11,706 nucleotides of DNA, from positions 1 through 11,706 of the forward strand of contig CAJVPJ010001178.1 in NCBI GenBank assembly GCA_910592205.1, given 5' to 3'. Made by a program: the position numbers and the translations under genes. Numbering within the stretch: position 1 is the stretch's first letter; every line of letters begins with the position of its first letter. The notes below the pieces were generated by a model. It was not told the origin of the DNA, did no database searches, and saw nothing but the letters and a program-made list of their open reading frames with translations. This document shows, in pieces, positions 6,497-11,706 of the stretch. The DNA is from Paraglomus occultum (Eukaryota > Glomeromycota > Glomeromycetes > Paraglomerales > Paraglomeraceae).

Positions 6497-8032
6497 TCAA
6501 TAAAGTTGCTCATTAAAATAATTGAGGCTGCTTCGAGATAGATAGTAAACGGTTAAAAACTCGGTAATTTGTTTTCTAAATTCGCCATTTGCTAACTTTT
6601 CGAATTTTTGGATATCTTCCAACCAAAGTTGCTTCAATTCTTCCGTCTCCGTGGGTGACATAAGTACGTCTACTTCCGGAATTTCGAATGTCATAAAAGT
6701 TTGATATCGGACTTTAGATTCAAACAACTTTGCCAGATATCCGTCAAACAAACATCTAATTGGTTTTGTGCGTTGACAGTCTTTGAAGAGCGGCAAAAGC
6801 GATCGATCAACGTGTACGTTTGCCGCATAATATTCGTCAAGAATTGCATCTGCATCTCTCAATTTGTCAACATCCTCGGTATTGTCAAGCTGCGTATGGA
6901 CAATTATTATTTCTTTCATCAAATATCTAACCACCGAGGATTGTGCACCGAACCTTAACATGTACCGATATACTATCGGTGAGTATTTAAGGGATTTGTA
7001 AGATCGGAAAAGCAATGGGTCATTCCCATCTTCGACAACATTGTACTTTTCAAATGCAGAGAGAATTTTCTTTTCGGGATCGTCAACCGAGTTGATGATA
7101 TAACAAAGTGCATCATATTGTTCGAGATTTCTTGCCGGGTCAAGCAATTCTATCAAGCATACGTCAAGAATTTCCGCTTTAGACATTTTCTGAGCAATAC
7201 AAAAGGCCTCAATGAGACTCTCTCCGATGTCGATTAACCTCCGATTAAATAAAAGAATAGCATTCCCAACCAGAGTGGCAGTCAATGAAAATCCGATTGC
7301 TTGTAGATTGCATAGTTTCTCGGCAACTATTTGGGCTGAAGGAACGCCGGTTGAATAAAGATCTAATAGAGTAAATTGCACAACAGGATTCTCCAAATCT
7401 TTGGTTATTTCATAATAGCCTATCTTCCTCCAGACGTTCAGTAAATTTGGATAAGTGGTTATCGCCCTTGCCACGACCTTTAATTCGGGGCTGTTGCATA
7501 CCCATTTTGGTGAAGATCGTCTTCGTATTCGGCAGAGTTTTCGAATATATACGTCTTGGAAATTGGCGCGGGAGGAAAAGGTGCAAAGCCATGTACTTCA
7601 ATTATTGTTTTGATATCGTCTTCGTTTTTTTGCCTCTTCCAATGCTTGACGGATTGACTGCATGTCATTATGGTTGCTGCATGCATATTCTTTTTTATAA
7701 TTGAGAATACGCTCGTACACATCGTCGGAAATGTTACCCCACAAACCGTAATTTTCATAAGCAAGCTTGAGTCGTTGAACAAAATGTCGACTGTTATGAG
7801 CATTTCTTAGTACGAGCTCAGCCACATCAAGATTGAACAATGGTTTACCGATTCTTACAGCATGGAATAATGCGTGAATAAATCCGTACTTGTTGAGTAT
7901 CCACCTGTACTTTGTATATGGCAAATTTACTATTTTGTGCCAATTGCGTGAGCAACACCCAAGAACGAAAGGTGTTTCTACGTGGCTCGCTATTTCTACT
8001 TGAACTTCTTCGGGCAAGTTATTTATTGTCAT
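6497..8032 (-). CDS. F-box-like protein, about 511 codons, frame interrupted (two compensating 1-nt shifts)
   Basis: ATG at 8032 (AACCATGA context), stop TGA at 6497. The N-terminus has F-box spacing: LPEEVQVEIASHV (residues 6-18), CCSRNW (26-31), W44. F-box proteins recruit substrates to SCF ubiquitin ligases through Skp1. The rest is helical (LFHAVRIGKPLFNLDVAELV, then VWRKIGYYEI, LCNLQAIGFSLTATLVGNAI, FLTVYYLSRSSLNYF), with no LRR, WD40 or kelch repeats. The first (8032-7601) and last (from about 7507) parts share one frame, but a TGA at 7598-7600 separates them. Between the A7 run (7625-7631) and an A4 run (7505-7508), the neighbouring frame codes EVHGFAPFPPAPISKTYIF and EYEDDL. Removing one A at the first run and adding one at the second gives an uninterrupted protein. 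So this is either a pseudogene or homopolymer errors. It resembles the divergent F-box-like families of arbuscular mycorrhizal fungi (inference). Confidence 0.75.
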
Positions 8033-8078
8033 GGTTTACCCCTGCTGAAGCATGTCAAGAATCGTTCGGCACTTACTT

Positions 8079-8090
8079 CCTTTATATAGG
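8079..8090 (-). promoter_or_regulatory. TATA box of the F-box-like gene
   Basis: CCTATATAAAGG on the minus strand, about 47-58 nt upstream of the ATG at 8032. Spacing fits a transcription start about 30 nt downstream of the box with a short leader. GC-flanked consensus in an AT-rich region makes it stand out. Confidence 0.6.
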
Positions 8091-9022
8091 TTTTGAAATT
8101 ATTAATTAGCGGTAGTGCGTAAGAGCGTTACTGTATAAAAAAAAGTCAATTGTTTTGCATGCATGGAGCAAAACTTATTAAATCATTTGGACATAATAAT
8201 AATTCAAGTTATAATAAAGCTCTGTTTTCCATTTATCCAAAATTTGCTTGGCATTCCGTGTGAAAATAATTTTTGCAAAATTATGTTATTGTCGGGACAC
8301 TTCACGGATACTAATACTGTACAGCAATGAATGAGATAATGAGATGTTAACAATCGTATGATGTTGTCATTTACACGTATTACAGTACTAGCTCGTATAA
8401 AACTTCATACATGATAGGTCCAAGCTTAGAAATTTTATTTTGGTATTAACTTTAAAAATTTTGTCAGAATACGAATCACTTTTGAACACATTTTCAAGAA
8501 AGGGATTCTTAACTGGAAGAGATGTAGTGTAACAATTTTCTGCTAATTTAAATGCAAATGACCAAACAAAGGTAGAGTAAAAATTATGCAATGGATAATG
8601 AGCAAAGACAATTTTGACATGAGTTTATTCACTCATTGATTTTTATTCTATTTAGTCAACAAAAGTAATCAATCTTCACTATAACAATAATGATAAAAGC
8701 ATAGATTATCAACAAACCAAATGATGGTTTAATTATTCATTTATCGAGTCTCCAGACTCATTTATACAGCTTATTATACAACACGCAAAACTTGTTTTTT
8801 TTTCTGGATGCAAAATAATTTTATAAACAATGGTAATTGTATTGTGCCTATATTAATCTAATACGTTTAGTTTACTTTTAGTTAGGCTTCCCGGCTTACT
8901 TGCTCAGTTTCGGATACGCCTGTATTAGTATTAGCTCATTTACGCACTTTCCCGAAATCTACTCCGATAGGTTATTTTCCCTACCCCCAACGATTACTTG
9001 TTAATATACTAAGGTTATTAAA
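8091..9022. other. Intergenic AT-rich DNA
   Basis: No gene supported; short ORFs here have no recognisable product. A GC-richer patch at about 8880-9000 reads, on the minus strand, ISGKCVNELILIQAYPKLSK between stops. It may be a small coding relic but is unidentified. No RNA gene or repeat found. Confidence 0.35.
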
Positions 9023-9676
9023 TTACTTTATAATATAGCAAAATCTATAATTATGTAATAAATGTTTGTTTATTTGAATGAACAACACAATATTAAAATA
9101 ATTATATATTGTCGACAAAATTCCATAGTGACGTATTACCACTGTCATTGACGGTTGTTTGAATTTGTATTCCCTGTGCAAATCATGATTTTTGCACACA
9201 ATTGATTCTATCTTATGTTGAACGTGAGCTGTTTCTTTCTTTTTTCTAAAAATTATTTTGTGCGAGACATGCAGTTGCCACTTGTGGCTCGTGCCTTTCA
9301 CCTGCATCAAATTGAATGGAAATAATGGCACGCAGGGGTAAGTGTTGGGGGACGTACATGACTGGTGCGAGACATCGTTGGTGCTGATGTCAATGCATCA
9401 GATGCGATAATGACATGGTGATCAATGTAACATCAACGGTATCAGCTTGCCAAAAGTAAAGCGGGTAAAGGAATGCACTTTTTGGAGTCCTGTATCTATT
9501 CCGCTATCATGGATCGTTCTTATGATAAGTACGTTACATATGACTGTCGAAGAAATGATTAAGAAAATAATTGGGAAAATAATTTGGTCGATAACGCATG
9601 ACGATAATTTCATCACTTTCAAGCACATACTTTTATTTTTAGTACTACGTAATTGTATAAACCAGTTTTTATGCAA
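9023..9676 (-). other. Two open blocks in one minus-strand frame, coding status unclear
   Basis: Block 9676-9425 (first ATG at 9628) contains a hydrophobic, membrane-like segment (IIFPIIFLIISSTVICNVLI) followed by GIDTGLQKVHSFTRFTFGK, and stops at TGA 9422-9424. After a second TGA (9398-9400) the same frame is open for 124 codons down to 9023, with CIDISTNDVSHQSCTSPNTY and KGTSHKWQLHVSHKIIF. The total is about 218 codons with two TGA codons close together. It could be a decayed gene or an unrecognised short intron. However, the opposite strand is also open over 9447-9755, so chance openness cannot be excluded. Confidence 0.25.
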
Positions 9677-9969
9677 TCAAAGAGGGGTGATGTTTCGGTG
9701 GGCAGAGAAAATATTACGCAAGACGTCTTACCAAAAAGGCTATTCTGCGTATTAGTAGCTTATCAATAACGATTATTTGGGCATGTAACACAAACCAAGT
9801 TTGATATCATAAAAGTCATTTATAAATGAGCCAGTGATTTAGTAATCATTCACCAACAAACGTCAAATGAAAAAAAAAACACACGCTACAATGATAACAT
9901 TGATGGTTATCGTCGATACTGCAATACTTCATACTCATTATAGGCATAATTTTTGTTCTATTATTATAA
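9677..9969. other. AT-rich spacer
   Basis: No gene or repeat recognised. Contains an A-tract at about 9868-9880. Confidence 0.3.
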
Positions 9970-10422
9970 TTAATTAATCTTTCCCAATGTCATTGACGAC
10001 CCGGTGGTGAAATGTTGTACAATGCAATGGTCACATGTTGTGGTAATGGCGTTTGTTTGCATGATCGTTCGCCCATCAATTAATCGCCAAAAGCCTATTA
10101 TATTGTAATCATCGGCTATTTTGGTTAGTCGATAACCCGACATTATGGAGTAGCCATTTATATTCAGCAAATCATCACTAACAACAAACGGATTGACTTG
10201 ACTAGTGTATCAACAGAGCGGAAAAAATATCACTATCAATTATAATCTATTTTGTTGTTACTATTTTTGGTTCAATCGCAGTTTGATGTGGTCTGCTGAC
10301 CATCGAGTAATCGCATCGTCCTGTATTGTACGACGTGAAATTATTTCCCGCGCTTTTACCGTGATCTGCATAACCTTGAATAAGCCCAGCTGTATAGTAC
10401 TCGTTTGGATGTTATTGGTCAT
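9970..10422 (-). CDS. Candidate two-exon hypothetical gene, about 130 aa
   Basis: Exon 1 starts at ATG 10422 and runs to 10262 (53 codons plus 2 nt), coding MTNNIQTSTIQLGLFKVMQI, then KAREIISRRTIQDDAITRW. A 60-nt intron 10261-10202 (GTAACA ... CACTAG, with a pyrimidine run TTTTTTCCGCTCTG before the acceptor) restores the frame to exon 2 (10201-9970). Exon 2 codes VNPFVVSDDLLNINGYSIMS, GYRLTKIADDYNIIGFWRL, CDHCIVQHFTTGSS and ends TAA. Without splicing, exon 1 ends at a TAG overlapping the donor. No signal peptide or membrane segment. A single Cys-x-x-Cys (CDHC) is too little to call a zinc finger. I recognise no family. The donor is not a perfect consensus and the opposite strand is open over exon 1, so this remains tentative. 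Confidence 0.38.
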
Positions 10423-11706
10423 AAATCAAAATTATAATGCTTACTATTACTTATATCAGTGACTGCATGGCGGGTAAATGCTCGATTATTAATTCGATTT
10501 AGAATAAAGTTACCCGTTTATCCCTGCATTGTGACGGAACCCAAGTAGTTTACATATATGTTTTATATACACATACTGAAGAAGCAAAGTCATAGTCTTT
10601 AGCAACACTTCCCATGGTATATAAAAAAGCTACCGTATATGTTTTACACGTCACCTACAAAGTATGTTGATTAATTTGTAGCCACAATAAGTTATTAAGA
10701 TATTACTGAAAGTAATAATCAACAACATTTATTAACGTCATACTCTTAATAGACTTTAGGAAACAATTATACGTAATCTTCTCATCGCAGCCACAATGCT
10801 TATGGCATATAAGTAAAATTATGGAAAATCTATAGTATTTGTGACTGCTCAAAATAGCATACGGAACTAGATAAGAAAAACGAATTCGATTGGTAAAGTT
10901 ACTATTTTACGTAGTTACATCTCTGAAACATAAAAGCAATTAAGAAAAATTAAGCAGTAATCTTCGGCTTATAAATTACAAAAGCTAATGTTGAAATAAG
11001 GCTGTAAGTTTGGTCATTAATTATTGGTTGAGTATTGTAGACAAATAGGATTATATTTCTGAATACATAATTTTATTTCACTCAGGCAACTGTGACAGGT
11101 CGTAATATTGTATATTTTTGATGTTATCCGAATATATTGTTACGGAGAATGACATTTGTATATGCATTATGCAATTTGCACAGCGGTGAAGGTCCTATTA
11201 ATGGTTAATAAAAGTACACTAACCAAGAATAGTGTGTGATTCATAAAATATTAACACGACGAGTACATTTTTTATCGATATCTCAAACGCTCATGCACAT
11301 ACTTTCCTCATTTTACATTTTTCTCGCACTTCATTGGTTTGTCGGCACTTCAATCCATAATAATAAAACTGTTTTCGCGCTTCTGTAATTTTAATGTAAA
11401 AAAACCATACCCGAAAGTTTGTACATTATATTATATGCCATAATTTTGTCCTTTTGAAAAATGCGGTATTCTAATATAATATTGTTAGTATATACAGTAT
11501 ATGTACGTATACATATATATGTATAGATACTACTTTGCCATAAATACAAATTATCCATGATTTGTCAACAACACTTCATTCTGGCAGAACTTCTGTGTGA
11601 CAATTATATTCGATAGATTAGTAAGCGATGCTAAACATAGGTTAGTTAGACAAATCCAAAACATATCAACAGCGCTAATTTAAACTTGGCACGGTGTGTT
11701 CGCAGC
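10423..11706. other. AT-rich intergenic DNA, no supported gene
   Basis: No ORF above chance length, no tRNA A/B-box pattern and no tandem repeat recognised. A TATATAAAAAA word lies at 10618-10628 (+), but only a very short ORF follows it. A pyrimidine-rich run at about 11290-11390 could be a promoter or intron-like tract, with nothing to confirm it. Confidence 0.4.
11498..11517. repeat. AT palindrome in a TATA/GTAT simple-sequence tract
   Basis: TATATGTA and TACATATA form 8-bp arms around a CGTA loop, inside a longer TA-rich simple tract (about 11489-11530). Low complexity; no function implied. Confidence 0.5.

Noticed and set aside
6701-6958. 85-codon + strand ORF
   Set aside because: Entirely antisense to the well-supported F-box-like coding region, so it is a shadow frame.
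7410-7601. 63-codon minus-strand ORF in the third frame
   Set aside because: It overlaps the F-box-like gene at the frame-shift zone, but the neighbouring frame (APFPPAP...EYEDDL) explains the segment better.
9447-9755. 102-codon + strand ORF
   Set aside because: TTG start, hydrophobic AT-driven composition, no family recognised, and the antisense frame is equally open. Kept only as a caution on the minus-strand call.
10205-10462. 85-codon + strand ORF
   Set aside because: GTG start and no domain. The antisense spliced model has a true ATG, an in-frame intron and a stop, so it is preferred.
10618-10628. TATA box for a downstream + strand gene
   Set aside because: The word is a good match, but no ORF beyond a few codons follows it, and such words are common in this AT-rich sequence.

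Overview
The window looks like AT-rich nuclear DNA from a eukaryote. It has short GT-AG introns (59-90 nt) with recognisable donors, acceptors and in one case a TACTAAC branch point, plus TATA boxes, an F-box-like gene and several DNA-transposon or integrase remnants. The combination of a divergent F-box-like protein, an HPQSQG-type integrase remnant, a Tigger/pogo-like helix-turn-helix ORF and abundant TIR-bearing repeats fits an early-diverging fungus, most plausibly an arbuscular mycorrhizal fungus (Glomeromycotina, Rhizophagus-like). That assignment is inference from protein style and composition; no search could be run.

Layout. Bases 1-1700 are repeat-dominated: a possible exon end with a GTAAGT donor, a 143-bp MITE-like element (159-301), and a 1.1-kb segment (564-1688) bounded by long inverted copies of a related terminal sequence, with a degenerate four-unit tandem repeat in the middle. 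Bases 2052-3483 (+) carry a decayed integrase core followed by a chain of well-spliced exons coding a Lys/Arg-rich C-terminus. Bases 3762-4511 (-) hold a second, unidentified, decayed coding region with frameshifts and three in-frame TAA codons. Bases 5061-5689 are a complete short pogo/Tigger-like element with 25-bp perfect TIRs and TA target duplication, encoding only an 87-residue CENP-B/psq-type HTH protein.

Bases 6497-8032 (-) are the main gene: an F-box-like protein of about 511 codons, preceded by a good TATA box. Its frame is broken by two compensating 1-nt slips in A-runs about 120 nt apart. The final 3.6 kb is mostly AT-rich intergenic DNA. It includes a plausible but unrecognised two-exon small gene (9970-10422, -) and an ambiguous pair of open blocks in one frame (9023-9676, -).

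No pathway or operon logic links these genes. The picture is a repeat-rich accessory region with one F-box family member of uncertain integrity, transposon relics and a few orphan ORFs. I found no tRNA, rRNA, CRISPR array or bacterial-style operon.
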